DNA of 64,000 bases from Eupeodes corollae (lineage: Eukaryota > Arthropoda > Insecta > Diptera > Syrphidae), in NCBI RefSeq assembly GCF_945859685.1, contig NC_079147.1, forward strand, positions 99,502,315 to 99,566,314, in the 5' to 3' direction. The translations under genes and the position numbers were made by a program. The notes below the pieces were generated by a model, which saw only the letters and a program-made list of their open reading frames with translations, did no database searches and was not told the origin of the DNA. Of this stretch, positions 21,947 through 33,885 are shown piece after piece (position 1 is the stretch's first letter; each line of letters begins with the position of its first letter).

Positions 21947-23533
21947 AACTTCCCATAGGAAGTTATTGTAATGGGTCCGATTTGTCAAATTGAAAATTTT
22001 GACATTTCTCGACGTTTCAAGGTCCCTAGAGTCGAAATAAAAGATTTTTAGAAAGATGTCTGTACGTGCGTGTGTACGTACGTTCGTACGTTCGCGACGT
22101 TTTTTTCGTCGTCCATAGCTCAAGAACCAGAAGAGATATCGACTTCAAATAAATTTTGTTATACAGATAATAAGGCAGAAAGATGCAGAAAGGGCTCTCA
22201 AGAAAATTGCGTGGGTGGTTTTTTTACCATAGCAGTTTAAAAAAAAGGTGAAAATTTTGGTTAACACTAAATGTCTTACGAACCAAAAACGCTAGAGACT
22301 TGAATTTAATTTTATATAATAAACTGTAACGTGATCTAAGAGAAATATATTTTTTGAAAAAAATCTATCTAACGGTTTTTTTTCTAAATCAAAAAAACTG
22401 AAAAAAAAAAATTTGTAACCTTCTAAATTTAACGACTAACATATGATTTCATCTCCAAAACAATTTTGAGCTACGGAGAATAATGTTTTTGAAATCTGAT
22501 AAAATTTTGAAAAAAATCGAATTGACAGTTTTTTTTATAAGAAATAAAAATCTAAAAAAAAAACATTACTCAAAGTTCGTAAAAATTAAATATCGATTCA
22601 AATCTCTTTTCAAAAACTTAAAATTTAGACTTCAAACTTATTTTATCTTATAAGAAATATTGTTTTCGACATTCAGTAAAACTTTGAAGAAAATCGAATC
22701 GACAGTTTTTTTTACAAAAAATAAAAACCTAAAAAAAAATTAATAAAAGTTGGTAAAAATTGATTTTCGACTCAAATATCTTTTCAAAACTTTGAGATAT
22801 TGGCTTTAATTTACTTTTATTTTTCAAAAAATCTTGTTGTCAACATTCAGTTAAATTTTGAACAAAATCGAATTGACAGTTTTTTTTTTATAAAAAATTA
22901 AAAACCGATCAAAAATTAACAAAAGGTGGTAAAAATTGAATATGGATTCAAATATCTTTTCAAAAACTTGAAAACTAGACTTCAATCTTATTTTATCTTA
23001 TAATAAATATTGTTTTAAGCATTCTGAAAGATGTTGAGAAAAATTGAATTGACAATTTTTTTACAAAAAATAAAAACCTTAAAAAAAATGTATAAAAGTT
23101 GGTAAAAATTGATTTTCGACTCAAATATATTTTCAAAACTATAAAATATTGGCTTCAAACTAATTTTATCTTATAGAAAATATTGTTTTCAACATTCGAT
23201 AGAATTTTGAAGAAAATCGAATTGACGGTTTTTTTACAAAAAAATAAAACCCTAAAAAAAACAATACTAAAACTTGGTAAAAATTTACTTTCGACTCAAA
23301 TAGCTTTTCAAAAATTAAAAATATTGGCTTCAAACTTATTTTATTTTACAGAAAATATTGTTTTCGATATTCAGTGATTTTTATATAAAAATCCAACAGT
23401 CCGTTTTTCATAAAAAATAGTACGCAAATTTGATAAAATTGATACTAGTACATATAGACAAACTTTTAAGCAAGACAAATCGACAGACGGGATGGGAAGT
23501 TATCAGTGTGGGTCGCATCCCAGCCTCTTTTTT
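21947..23533 (+). repeat. HINE-like repeat, copy C (full length)
   Basis: It runs from AACTTCCCATAGGAAGTT to CATCCCAGCCTCTTTTTT with both hairpins intact. Array markers fall at about 22523, 22700, 22874, 23050 and 23224, about 175 bases apart. It is the best full-length reference for the family here. Confidence 0.8.
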
Positions 23534-24280
23534 AAATCGATATGGTAAAAAAAACACCCACTCAATTTTCTTGAGAGCGAACGTACGGACCCATTACAAT
23601 AACTTCCTTTCTCGACGTTTCAAGGTCTCTAGAGTACCTAGGCAACGAAAAATAACGTTTTTAACATCTGGTAAAATTTTTAAAAAAATTAAATTGACTG
23701 TTTTTTTAAATGTTAAAATTGAATTACGACTCAAATATCTTTTTAAAAACTTGATATTATTGCTTCAAACTTATTTTATCTTATAATAAATATTGTTTTT
23801 AAAATTGTGTATGTTTTTTTACAAAAAATAAAAACTTAAAAGAAAATATAGCAAAAGTTTGTTAAAATTGATTTTCGACACAAATATCTTTTAAAAAATT
23901 TTAGATTATGGATTTCAACTAATTTTTTATTATAAAAATATTGTTTTCATCATTCGGAAAAATTTTGAGAAAAATCGAATTGACAGTTTTTTTTACAAAA
24001 AATAAAATCCTAAACAGGAAAATTAATAAAAGTTGGTAAAAATTGTTTTTCGACTCAAATATCTTTTCAAAACTTTAAGATAGTGGCTTTAAACTACTTT
24101 TATCTTTTTAAAAATTTTGGTGTTAACATTCAGTAAAATTTTGAGAAAAATCGAACTGACCGTTTTTAACAAAAAAATCCCTTAAAAGAAATAGTGTTTT
24201 TAACATGCGTACACATTTTTTGAGATAAATGGAATTAACAGTTCTTATTTTTTTCAAAATATAAAAACCAAAAAAAAAAA
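23534..24280. repeat. Mosaic of HINE-like pieces
   Basis: A short minus-oriented piece (to about 23610, ending in ATTACAATAACTTCC) joins a plus-oriented piece (TCTCGACGTTTCAAGGTC onward) made of shortened array units. This looks like several breaks and rejoinings within the family. Confidence 0.55.
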
Positions 24281-24995
24281 GAGGCTGGGATGCGACCCAC
24301 ACTGATAACTTCCCATCCCGACTGTCGATTTGTCTTGCTTAAAAGTTTGTCTATATGTACTTGTATCAATTTTTACCAAATTTGCGTACTATTTTTTGTA
24401 GATTTTATTTTTTATGAAAAAAACGGACTGTTGGATTTTTATTAAAATTACTGAATATGGAAAACAATATTTTCTGTGAAATAAAATAAGTTTCAAGCCA
24501 ATATTTTTAAGTTTTGCAAAGCCATTTTAGTCGAAAGTAAATTTTTACCAAGTTTTAGTATTGTTTTTTTTTTTTAGAGTTTTATTTTTTGTAAAAAAAC
24601 TGTCAATTCGATTTTTTAAAAATTTTACCAAATGTTGAAAACAATATTTCTTATGAGATAAAATTACTTTGAAGCCAATATTTAAAATTTTTTAAAAGAT
24701 ATTTGAGTCGAAAATCAATTTTTATATTGGTATCATGTTACAATATATTATATAAAATTTAATTCAAGTCTCTAGCGTTTTTGGTTCGTAAGATATTTAG
24801 GGTTAACCAAAATGTTCACCTTTTTTTCAAACTGCTATAGTAAAAAAAACACTCACGCAATATTCTTGAGAGCCCTTTCTGCATCTTTCTGCCTTTTTAT
24901 CTGTATAACAAAATTTATTTGAAGTCGATATCTTTTCTGGTTCTTGAGCTATGGACGACGAAAAAAACGTCGCGAACGTACGGACGTACGGACGA
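24281..24995 (-). repeat. HINE-like repeat, copy D, 5' truncated
   Basis: It begins with the inverse 3' end (GAGGCTGGGATGCGACCCAC) and stops within the ACGT-rich tract at about 24995, so the conserved 5' hairpin is missing. Confidence 0.7.
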
Positions 24996-24999
24996 ATAA

Positions 25000-25182
25000 C
25001 AAAACTTAATTTTCATACTAAACTATTTCTTTATAAGACAAATATTGTTGGTAATTTTTAAATTTTTAAGAACAATTTAACTGACAACTTTTTTGCCCAA
25101 CACGAAAACCAACAAATTTTTAAGAAAAACAAATCGACAGACGGGATGGGAAGTTATCAATTCGGGTCGCATCCCAGGGTCG
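25000..25182 (+). repeat. HINE-like repeat, 3' end fragment
   Basis: It ends in CAAATCGACAGACGGGATGG and CGCATCCCAG; the upstream part is diverged. Only the 3' hairpin end is clear. Confidence 0.55.
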
Positions 25183-27175
25183 TTTTATTAATTGGTATAC
25201 AGTAGAAAATCAATCACTGGATGTTTTTAAAAGTCGTTTCCGCATTATTCTGAATGTATGAACGTACACACAAACATTTCCTTAAGAACCTTAAATACAG
25301 ACTCTAGTGAACTTACAACTCCTAGAAATATCAACATTTTTAGGTAGGTATTTTGGTAAAAACTGCTATTATCACAAGCCGATTTAATTGTATTATTTAA
25401 ATTGGAAAAAAATATTTTAAATCCTTTTGTTAAAATGGATATAGTTTCCAGAGAAAATGTATATTCAGTGGAAATGTAAAGGCTAATGGGTCTTAATCGG
25501 ATTTTCTTATTCTTCTTTTTAACCCTCTAAATGTATGTTCTTCGGCACAAGACACAAATTGTTGTCAAATAAAAAAATCATATATGAAAATTACGTGCAA
25601 TTCGAAGATTAATGAAACAAAAAAGCTGCTTTTCAGAAAAATTAATATCAAATTAGAGTTAGATCACTTCACCAAAAATTAACTACACTTTCTAAACACA
25701 TTTAAGGCTGTTTGTTTGCTGTTTGAGTTTTAATTTATTCATTTTGTATAAATTGTTAAAGTTTTTGTGATAAATTAAAATAACAACTCGAACTGTATAA
25801 ACTCTTACTTTTACGACTTTTTAAAGAATTACAAGGCTCGTCTTCGCTTCTGTTATTTAACCAGCTAAAGTTTTAAAAACAAATGTCAAACAGAGTATGT
25901 TAATTTTCTTTGTAAAAGTTTACTGAGATTTCACAAAATGTTTGTTTCCTAAAATTCGACGCATATAGGGTTCGGTCTAAAATGGGAAGTCTTAATTTTT
26001 GTTGTCTTTTTTTCTTGTACCGTTCGTTGTATATCTTTTAATTTATAATTGTTTAAAAGTTAAATATGTAAAATGAACTTAATTAACAAAGCACTTATGG
26101 CTTTTTGCATTTTTAATACAATTCGTACTAAAGGATTATATAAGCGACCGACACGCTAATGTCCTTGAAGCTATGACTAAAAGTTCTTGTTGTTTCTTTC
26201 TTAATTTATTTTTATCTTGTGGTGTCTCCCTTAAAAAGCATGAAAAACCGTCAAAGTCGAAGACGACGTCTGGCGATAAATTGATACATAATATGCTTTT
26301 GAACAAAACTCCAGACTTATTCTTTGAAAAAGCTGGCAATTTACCAGATTATTTGTTATTATTTTTCTTCTTCTTCTCATTTTTAAAAGTGAAACTTTTT
26401 ACTTTGAAAATTTTATAAACCAGGAGGTGTATTATAGGGATTTAGTTGATTCTGTTCTGTTTCTTTGGTTTTGAGTGTTTATTTTCTTTAAGTTTTTTTT
26501 ATTGTAAACAAAGAAGAAGTCGTTCAAGATAATTACTTTTGACAACTTTTTTATCGATACACTTTATACCTTTACTTTGACAAACAATAGGTTGGTACTT
26601 TGAGTTAAACTTTTTGAAAATTTCAAGGTGCGAAAGTATTTTTTCATTTTGTTTTAAGCAAAGTTAATGATAAGATTTGAAGGTGATGGCTGAAGAGCGG
26701 ATAGCGCTCGATTTTTAATGGGCTTTTTATTGTTTGTGATTATAATAAAATATTTTTGAATTATAATGATGCATTTTAATCAGATAAAAGTGATGAAATA
26801 TTATCCACCTTTACAAATATCCTTGGGGCTTTTGTCTTCATACTTTAATTGAGACCTCGACGACGACTGTGTATAAAATTACATAACAGATGTGAGAAAA
26901 GAGTTAAAACTTTACGAACTTACTTTGATAAAATCAAAAAAAAAATTGTTTAACATCTGAGGTTTAATTTTGAATCTAATTTAGAGGGTTTAACTTTTAC
27001 AAGCACTTAAAAGTGTGTATTTCGGGACATCTTAAATGAAAGTATCGAATTAAATTTAATGTCAACAAAAAGAAAACCTAAGAATTTAACTTTTACATTG
27101 GATAAATTTATATTTTTAATGATTTTATTGCATAATTCTATATTTAAAATAGTTTTTCACGTTCAAATGATAAAA
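25183..27175. other. No identifiable feature
   Basis: AT-rich. The overlapping frames at 26136-26339 (minus) and 26173-26418 (plus) are antisense to each other, and neither shows a known motif. Possible weak HINE-like similarity around 25255-25340. Confidence 0.4.
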
Positions 27176-27189
27176 CTTTATTATCAAAA

Positions 27190-27707
27190 TGAGTGTTCGT
27201 AGACGTGATGGACACACATAAAACGCCACTCTTGGAATTTTTCATGAACGATTTGAAGGTAAGGTTATCTCTCGCAGGGGTGATGTGAATTGGCCACCAA
27301 GGTCATTCGATTTGACCCCGGTAGAGTTTTTCCTGTGGGGTTTCTTGAAGTCACAGGTCCATGCAAATAAACCACAATCGACCGATGCCCTAAAGCTGAA
27401 CATAATACAGCTCATCGATCAAATTCAGCCGAATCTTTGCCGAAGAGCCATTGGAAATTTGACCACTCGAATCGGTGCAACCCACCGTAAGAAGCCGAGG
27501 CGGGCATTTGAATTATTTCGTATTCCACACTTAATGGCATACATGTGCCATCCAAATAAATATTTTGTTAAGACCCCACACACAGCTTGTTTTATTCCAT
27601 TTCAACATCTAACCTCCTTTATTGAAAAACCCTTTAAAAACCAAAAGTATTTACTTTTAAATTGTTATAAAATCTATAATAAAATAGAAGAATTTGAGCA
27701 AACATGA
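27190..27707 (+). pseudogene. Mariner-like transposase remnant
   Basis: The frame contains SRRGDVNWPPRSFDLTPVEF, then FLWGFLKSQVHANKP and a degenerate C-terminus. This is the mariner WPPRSPDLTPxDFFLWGxLK block with the second catalytic Asp. The first and third catalytic regions are absent or unrecognisable, and terminal repeats were not found. The open frame 27285-27707 is this block plus a chance extension. Confidence 0.6.
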
Positions 27708-27709
27708 AA

Positions 27710-28440
27710 CATGGATTTCCCAGTTACTATAGTTTATTTTTTAATAAAAGTATTTAGCATTAAAATAAATAAAAAATCAACTATTGATTCACATTGTTTA
27801 CTTGTGCAATGTGTAATTAAAATTCAACGTATGATATTTTGTTTTAATTTGCATAGATACGTGATGTGAAATTTTTCACTATAATCACTTTGTTATGATT
27901 TTTAAAAATTTAAGGGTTATTTTCCCATTTAGCATTATTACAAATAAATACAAAATGTTTCCAATAAAATGAAAATTGAATTTGATATAAAAGCTATTTT
28001 GAATACAAATTTTTCTTGAAATTTTTCACATTGACATTTAGACATACAAAAAAAAATTGACAAATTTTCGACGGAACTCAACAAAGTGATACTACGTGAA
28101 ATAATTAATACACGTTGTGACATATATTTTGACACTTTATTTTGTTCAAGCTACCTTACAGTTTTCTATGCTTGATGACGGTAGCATAATGGCTTCTCCT
28201 TGAAGTGATAGAGCCTCCACTTCTTCATTGAGTTGACCATTTACCAATTCATTAAAATCCACTATCTATCCCTGTAATATGCTTACAGGCTTGGTAATGA
28301 GAATTTCCTCTCTAAACCATGTCATGTTTTGGCAAAATTTTTAGACATCACTTTTGTGTTTGTGTAGTTTAATCCCCAAGTTAAACTTCTTCCTCAGGCT
28401 GTTTTTCGGAAAGATTTTTTTAATTTTTTCCTGAGCTGTT
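27710..28440. other. No identifiable feature
   Basis: AT-rich sequence between a mariner remnant and a LINE fragment. Confidence 0.4.
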
Positions 28441-29145
28441 CTTATTAATATTCACGTGTCGGGGCAGCATTCTGTGGAATTATTGCATTGCTCGGTACGC
28501 CAAATTCTTACGTTCAAGCCCAAGTTTGCATTCATCATCGAACCAATGGCTCCATTCTCTCTGACTCCTGCCAAAGATTTAGTTTGCGGTGCTAATGACA
28601 GCCTTGTTAGAGCGTGTCCCCACTTCTTATTACATCGAACTGACCCAGAACTTACTTCTCATAGGACAGCCGTATATATAGATTCCAACGTGATTGCCGG
28701 ATGCAATACCGTCGGCAAGTCAATGTATTGGCGAGGGTCTACCGACACTTGGTCATTTTGGGTACAAGTGATGCAACTTTACTTAATCAGGTTATACACA
28801 GGTGGCTTTATAGAACCCGCACCTCGCAACGAACAATATCCTGCGACTACAGACCTATTATTTCGTTCAAATCACCAAGGATGATTATTAAATAACAACT
28901 TAGGCAGGAATTGATATCTCTTTCGACTTGGTCATGGCAAGTGACTTTGTATTCGTCATTCAGAACTGGATTTGAAACTTATACAGTAGGAGTTTGGGGT
29001 CTACTGTGAGGTTTTTGGATTTAAAAAGTCTTGTAGGTTTTGTTGACTTAAAGCAGACTTCTGCATATTTCTTCGTTGTTATTGCCCGCCAATATTGACC
29101 CAAGGTTGAAGTCACCTACCATTATTACTGTTTTTTTGGGTTAAT
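28441..29145 (-). pseudogene. LINE fragment: endonuclease end and linker
   Basis: Read on the minus strand, IMVGDFNLGSI (GDFN encoded at 29105-29116) is the conserved GDFN motif of APE-type LINE endonucleases. Further on, HWFDDECKLGLERKNLAYRA (about 28495-28560) matches the WFDxEC linker that follows the endonuclease in RTE-like LINEs. The stretch between is scrambled. The plus-strand 28456-28884 frame is antisense noise. Confidence 0.5.
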
Positions 29146-29214
29146 GTTCCGAAACTTTGGCTTCAAACTGATTCTCATTAAAACTATTGGCGCGAAATTT
29201 AAAACAACCAATTG

Positions 29215-29305
29215 TTACTAGTAAGCAATTTGCTAAATATTTGAAATTTACTAAGGTTTCACATTTTAAACCTTTCTTTCGGTTTGCTAACTAATACATT
29301 TCTAA
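29215..29305 (+). repeat. Unnamed dispersed repeat, copy 3 (short)
   Basis: It resembles 18228-18310 (TGCTAAATATTT, ATTTACTA, CTTTCTTTC in the same order) and ends at the 3' tail of the adjacent RTE-like LINE. Confidence 0.4.
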
Positions 29306-30157
29306 TTACTTACTTACTTAAGGTGGCGCTACAGTCCTGTGTGAACTAGGGCCTCACCCAACAAACTTCTCCATCTAGCTCGGTCTCCAGTTTCGAGCTC
29401 CAAGTTAGGTGAGGTCACCTTCCACTTGTGCGCGCCACCTGATCCGCGGTTTTCCTCTACTGCGCTGTCCTGTGGGTGTGGATTCGAAGACTTTCCGGGC
29501 CGGAGCATTGGTTTCCATGCTCTCTACGTGACCCAGACATCTTAGTCGTTGGACTTTTACCCTTCTGGCTAATTCTACGTCGCTGTTCAGCCCGTAAGCT
29601 CGTCGTTCCATCTTCTCCTCCACTCCCCTTCGATACATACGGGACCGTAGATCACACGAAGAACTTTTCTCTCGAAGCGACCCAAGGTGCTTTCATCCGC
29701 TTTTGTCATAGGCCATGCTTCTGCACCGCATAGCAGAACGGGGATGATAAGTGTCTTAAAGAGCAACACTTTGGTCCCTCGAGAGTGGACTTTACCACTC
29801 AATTGCTTTCTTAGTCCAAAGAAACAGCGGTTAGCAAGAGTTATTCTGCGTTTGATCTCAGCGCTGGTGTTGTTAGGTAGACGAAGTCCTTGGCTCCTCA
29901 AAGTTACGTCTGTCGATGGTGACGTTTTGACCAAGACGTCGGTGTTGTATGTCCTCTCTTGACTACAGCATGTACTTTGTTTTGCCCTCATTAACCGTTA
30001 AACTCATTTTTGCCCCCTCTGCCTCAATACTCACCAAAGCCCCATTGACATCACGCTGAGTTTTTTCCGATTATGTCAATGTCGTCAGCATATGCTACTA
30101 ATTGGACAGACTTTTGAAAGTTAGTGCCTCTAGTGTTGACGTGTGAGCTCTGCACTA

Positions 30158-30169
30158 TTCTTTCAAGCA
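30158..30169 (+). repeat. Target-site duplication of the SINE (left)
   Basis: TTCTTTCAAGCA; an identical 12 bases lie at 30494-30505. Confidence 0.75.
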
Positions 30170-30493
30170 AAAAAAATCAAATGGGGTGGCGCAACAGTCC
30201 GTTGTGAACCAGGGCCTAGTGACTTACAACTCTCAACCATTCCTGTGTGCGAGTAATGTTGTCAGGAATGGAGGGGACCTACAATTTTTATGCCGAATCC
30301 GAACGGCTAGTTTGAGAAAGCACTTTTTCATGACAAGAATTACTCTTGAAGGATTTGTCAATTCTTCGCAAGAGGCAGTACCCGCGAAAATTATTTTTTT
30401 TTTTTAAATTAAGGTGGCACAGGCAGGGATTGAACCCAAGACCCCTTGCATCACAGTCCATTGCACTAACCATCATGCCACGGGTACTACATT
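30170..30493 (-). mobile_element. SINE, tRNA-derived, full length
   Basis: Minus-oriented copy, about 324 bp, flanked by the perfect 12-bp duplication TTCTTTCAAGCA. The tRNA-like head with the pol III boxes lies at its right end (inverse of CCCGTGGCATGATGGTTAG and GGGTTCAATCCCTGC). The 3' end is at 30170-30225. It interrupts the RT region of the RTE-like LINE, so it is younger than that LINE copy. Confidence 0.85.
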
Positions 30494-31445
30494 TTCTTTC
30501 AAGCACGTTGTTAAAAAAATCGCATGACAGCGTATCACCTTGTCTAAAACCTTTTTTGACATCGAAAGGTTCTGTTAAGTTGTTTCCAACCTTAATGGAA
30601 TTCTCCATGGTCATCCTGCACAAACGGACGAGTTTGGCAGGGATGCCAAAACTAGACATGGCTCTATGCAGCTCGTCCCTGTATATGCTGTCATATGCGG
30701 CCTTGAAATCTATGAAAAGATGGTGGATTCCAGGATCTGCCGTAATGTGAATATTTGATCAACTGTGGGCTTTCTTGGTCTAAAACCACACTGATAAGGA
30801 CCTATCAGGTTGTTGACTATGGGTTTGTTGGCTTTCTATGCTATGCTGATTGGATCATCCTGCCTGACAGCGGAATTCGGTTCGTCGTCGCCGTTATACA
30901 GTCTGCAGAAGTGGTCCTTCCATATCCTTAGCATTGACTGCGGTTCCACTATGATGTTTCCACTTTCGTCTTTGCAGCCTTTGGTTCTAGGTTTATGTAC
31001 CTGTGAATTTCGTTTCACCTGTTCATAAAACTTTTGTACTTCATTCCTGCTTTTAAACCTCTCAACATCTTCGACCGCACGATTCTCATGCCCTCTCCTT
31101 TTCCTTCTGAGAAGTCGGCGTTCCTTTCGCCTCTTCTGCTCATAGAGATCACGAGCAGCTCTCGTCCTTTTATGCAGCGCCGCTTTGCGTGCCTGTTGTT
31201 TGGCTGCATTTGCCTGCCGACATTCCTCATCAAAATAGGGCCAGGGGTTCCTTGTTGGTGGCTGTTTGAAACCCAGCACATCAGAGGCGGCTTCTCTGAT
31301 TGCATCTTGGAAATGTTGCCACTGGTTTTCGATACATTGTGTTGCCGGCAGAGAACTTCGAGAGGGGTTACTTTTAACTCAGTCGGAAAAGGATTTGGTG
31401 ATCTCCGGAGATTGTATGGCCGTTCGACTTTGTACCTTCTACATT

Positions 31446-31800
31446 TTGGAAAAGATCGAGTCGAGAGTTTTTTTTTACGAAAAATAAAAACCTTCAAAAG
31501 CATGTTTTTAACTTGCTAAAAATGGATTTTCAAATCAAGTTTCTTTTCAAAATATTACGTAATTGGCGAAATATTGTGTTTAACATTCAGTAAATTCTGT
31601 TTTAAAATCGAACAGTAAATTTTTGTCATAAGATTTAAATTCTACAAAAAGTAGTAGGAACCCAAAATTGGTAGAAATTGGCACTCGATTCTAAATATCT
31701 ATTGAATAAATGAAGACATTGACTTCAAAATGATGTCATTCAGTGGTAAATTTCGTTCTTAAAGCAAAATATTATTCTTAGAAAATTCCAATCTGTATTT
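31446..31800 (+). repeat. HINE-like repeat fragment
   Basis: Array-like sequence (GAGAGTTTTTTTTTACG, AAAATAAAAACCTTC) followed by a diverged 3' part (AACAGTAAATTTTTGTCAT). No hairpin end is preserved. Confidence 0.5.
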
Positions 31801-32597
31801 GTATTTATAAGAAATACAAGTAAATTCTTTACGTTTCAATGTATTTTATAAAAGTTGTAGAATGTAAAAATAAATATTTCGAATTTTTCGTAGAATAATA
31901 TAAATTTTTGTTTTCTTTTATTTGCAGGTACATTTTCTTGTCTTCTATTTATTTCAAATAATTCTGGGCCAAAACCACCATTGAAACCCTGGAGGGTCGT
32001 TTCGCAAAGTATGAAATCTAATTGGGAAACGAGGGCTTATGAAAGAGACAGTCGAAGAAGGGAGGCGCTTTTTCTAAATAAATTCATTTTGCATTAAATA
32101 TTTTTTTCCACAAACATATCTACAATTTAAATACTTAATTGAATTTTTATATGTACGAGATGATTGTTATGGTTTTATATTTGAATATAAACCTAATTAA
32201 TTTTTTAATTTAATCTTATTATCTTCTACATGACTTCTAACCAAGATCCAAGGATCTCAATTTCCCTTCCATATAAGTTAGTACCTTCGTTACTCTTAGG
32301 GAATATGTTAAAATTAGTGTGTTCCAAGGAAGGTCAAGTATTTGTGTTTTTGGATAACGATGTTTTTTTTTTTGTTTTTATAAAACGCTTCGTGGGTATA
32401 CATTAATTTGCATTCATTAACGTCAAAGCTAGACCCCTTAAAATTGCTGAAAAATAAAGTTTTAGATAAAGAATATAATTCAAATATTCCCAAGCTAGAA
32501 ATACCTTTTGTGTTTCGTTGTTTGATTAGAATTAATTAATTTGGAAAGCATGGCGCGGAATATGGAATGGGATAAACGGGATATTTACCGATATCTA
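31801..32597. other. No identifiable feature
   Basis: AT-rich; no motif recognised on either strand. Confidence 0.4.
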
Positions 32598-33050
32598 AAG
32601 GGTGTTTTCTTTATAGACATAAATTTGCAATCTGGTGATACTTTTTTCAGAGATAGTTTTTGTGAAAAGTGTCACTTGATTAAGACTTGCTCCTGAACAA
32701 TCTCTGTAAACCGTCAAAATTTATTTCCAAAGTAATGGTTCGTTTCACACGGTGCTCCCAACATTTGGTTGACAAAATCAAAATAATTTTCAAGATCGTG
32801 CATTCTAACACAGCTGGACAATTTGTTTGCAGTTGTAAGAAGTCGGTTGTCTACGCAGATAAGCTCAAGAAGATTGACGTATTCGGAGAGATTTATCTCA
32901 GGGTGTTATTGCTTTCACATGTATCAAAGGGGCCCCATACGGCAATTGATTGAAAATTGTGCCTTTCGGCAGATACTTAAGCAAAGTAGAATCTGTCTCA
33001 AAATAATCAGATTGAAGGAATATTAACAACTTAAACCGGAAATTCGTGTC
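32598..33050 (+). pseudogene. Mariner-like 5' end remnant
   Basis: TAAAGGGTGTTTTCTTTATAG followed by GTGTCACTTGATTAA resembles a mariner-like terminal repeat and leader, and is similar to 508-600. A degenerate N-terminal helix-turn-helix-like reading (YFQSNGSFHTVLPTFG) follows near 32716. No catalytic block remains. Confidence 0.35.
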
Positions 33051-33089
33051 CAGTTTATAAATGTCACAGAAGATATTAGAAAGAAATAT

Positions 33090-33460
33090 AACATTTTTAG
33101 TGCTTTTGGACTTTTCAAAGCCCTTTGATATAGTTAATCATTATTAACTTTATGAAAAACTCTAAAGCTCGTTTTACTTTTTATTCTAGTGCATTCCAAC
33201 TAATAAACTCTTACTTAACCAATAGACTACAAATTGTCGAACTTAATAAACCCCTTTTCGAATTTATATTAAATAGTGCTGAAGTACCGCAGGGATCTGG
33301 TCTCGGTCCACTACTATTTTCAATTTATGCTAATGAACTTCCTTCGATTGTAATTGCAATTCTGAATACGAAAGTAAGAGAAAAAAAACTGTCGCAGTTA
33401 ATAGTATGTCTATGGATTGTGTATAACAGCATTCAAAAAACGTGCTAGGAATGTCTTTTG
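33090..33460 (+). pseudogene. LINE RT fragment, another family
   Basis: LLDFSKPFDIVNH (about 33104-33140) is the RT block with the first catalytic Asp. The 33152-33448 frame carries LINSYLTNRLQIVELN and EVPQGSGLGPLLFSIYANEL, the conserved region before the FADD/YADD box. The catalytic box itself is lost. It is distinct from the CR1-like family at 33886. Confidence 0.65.
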
Positions 33461-33651
33461 AAATTCTTCTCTTTTTTCGAAGCTTAACTTAATTTTTGAA
33501 AAAAAACAACTTCCAAACCATAAACCAGGTAACTCATTGATTGAAATAACCTTTCTCAATTAGAAAAGGTTGTGTTTTTTAGTAGTATCTTACATCTAAA
33601 TGACTGTTCTTTGTAAACCCTGTACAAAGTAAGTAGTCAATTATTGTGTGC

Positions 33652-33850
33652 GTAGACCCGTGACGTAATGGTTAGTGCGTAGAACTGTCATGCTAGAGGC
33701 CTTGGGTTCAATCTCTGCCTATGTGATTTACATTTTTTTTCACGGGTGGCCATGGGTGACAAATCCCCAAAAATGTATTCTTTGTATTATAAGTGCTTTT
33801 TAAAATTAGCCGTTTGGGTTTTGCATAAAAAACCTAGGTCCCTAAATCCC
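33652..33850 (+). mobile_element. SINE, tRNA-derived, diverged
   Basis: The head GACCCGTGACGTAATGGTTAG and GGGTTCAATCTCTGCC match the tRNA-like head of the family. The body is divergent and truncated, keeping TAGCCGTTTGGGTT and CCTAGGTCCC. Confidence 0.6.
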
Positions 33851-33885
33851 TCATATTACTCTCTGTAACTTAAAAAACTTATGTA

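Larger units (their letters stand above)
29306..31446 (-). pseudogene. RTE-like LINE (second family), split by a SINE
   Basis: On the minus strand, from 31446 down: PWPYFDEECRQANAAKQQAR (30836-31279 frame) is the linker; HHLFIDFKAAYDSIYRDELH and FDVKKGFRQGDTLSCDFF are RT blocks (about 30545-30725). After a SINE insertion (30170-30493) follow LVAYADDIDIIG (YADD 30081-30092), SAEIKRRITLANRCFFGLRK, ILGRFERKVLRVIYGPVC-type sequence and RLRCLGHVESM (29405-29640). The 3' end at 29321 reads, inverted, GGACTGTAGCGCCACC followed by TTAAGTAAGTAAGTAA. Several indels and stops kill it. The endonuclease end is replaced by a HINE-like fragment at 31446. Two relatives lie at 40586 and 59275. Confidence 0.8.

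Noticed and set aside
26136..26418. Overlapping plus and minus frames as small genes
   Set aside because: No start context, motif or signal; each is the shadow of the other in AT-rich DNA.
28456..28884. 142-codon plus-strand protein
   Set aside because: The minus strand carries LINE motifs (GDFN, WFDDEC); the plus frame is antisense to them.
31034..31519. 161-codon plus-strand protein
   Set aside because: Antisense to the lysine/arginine-rich linker of the RTE-like LINE.
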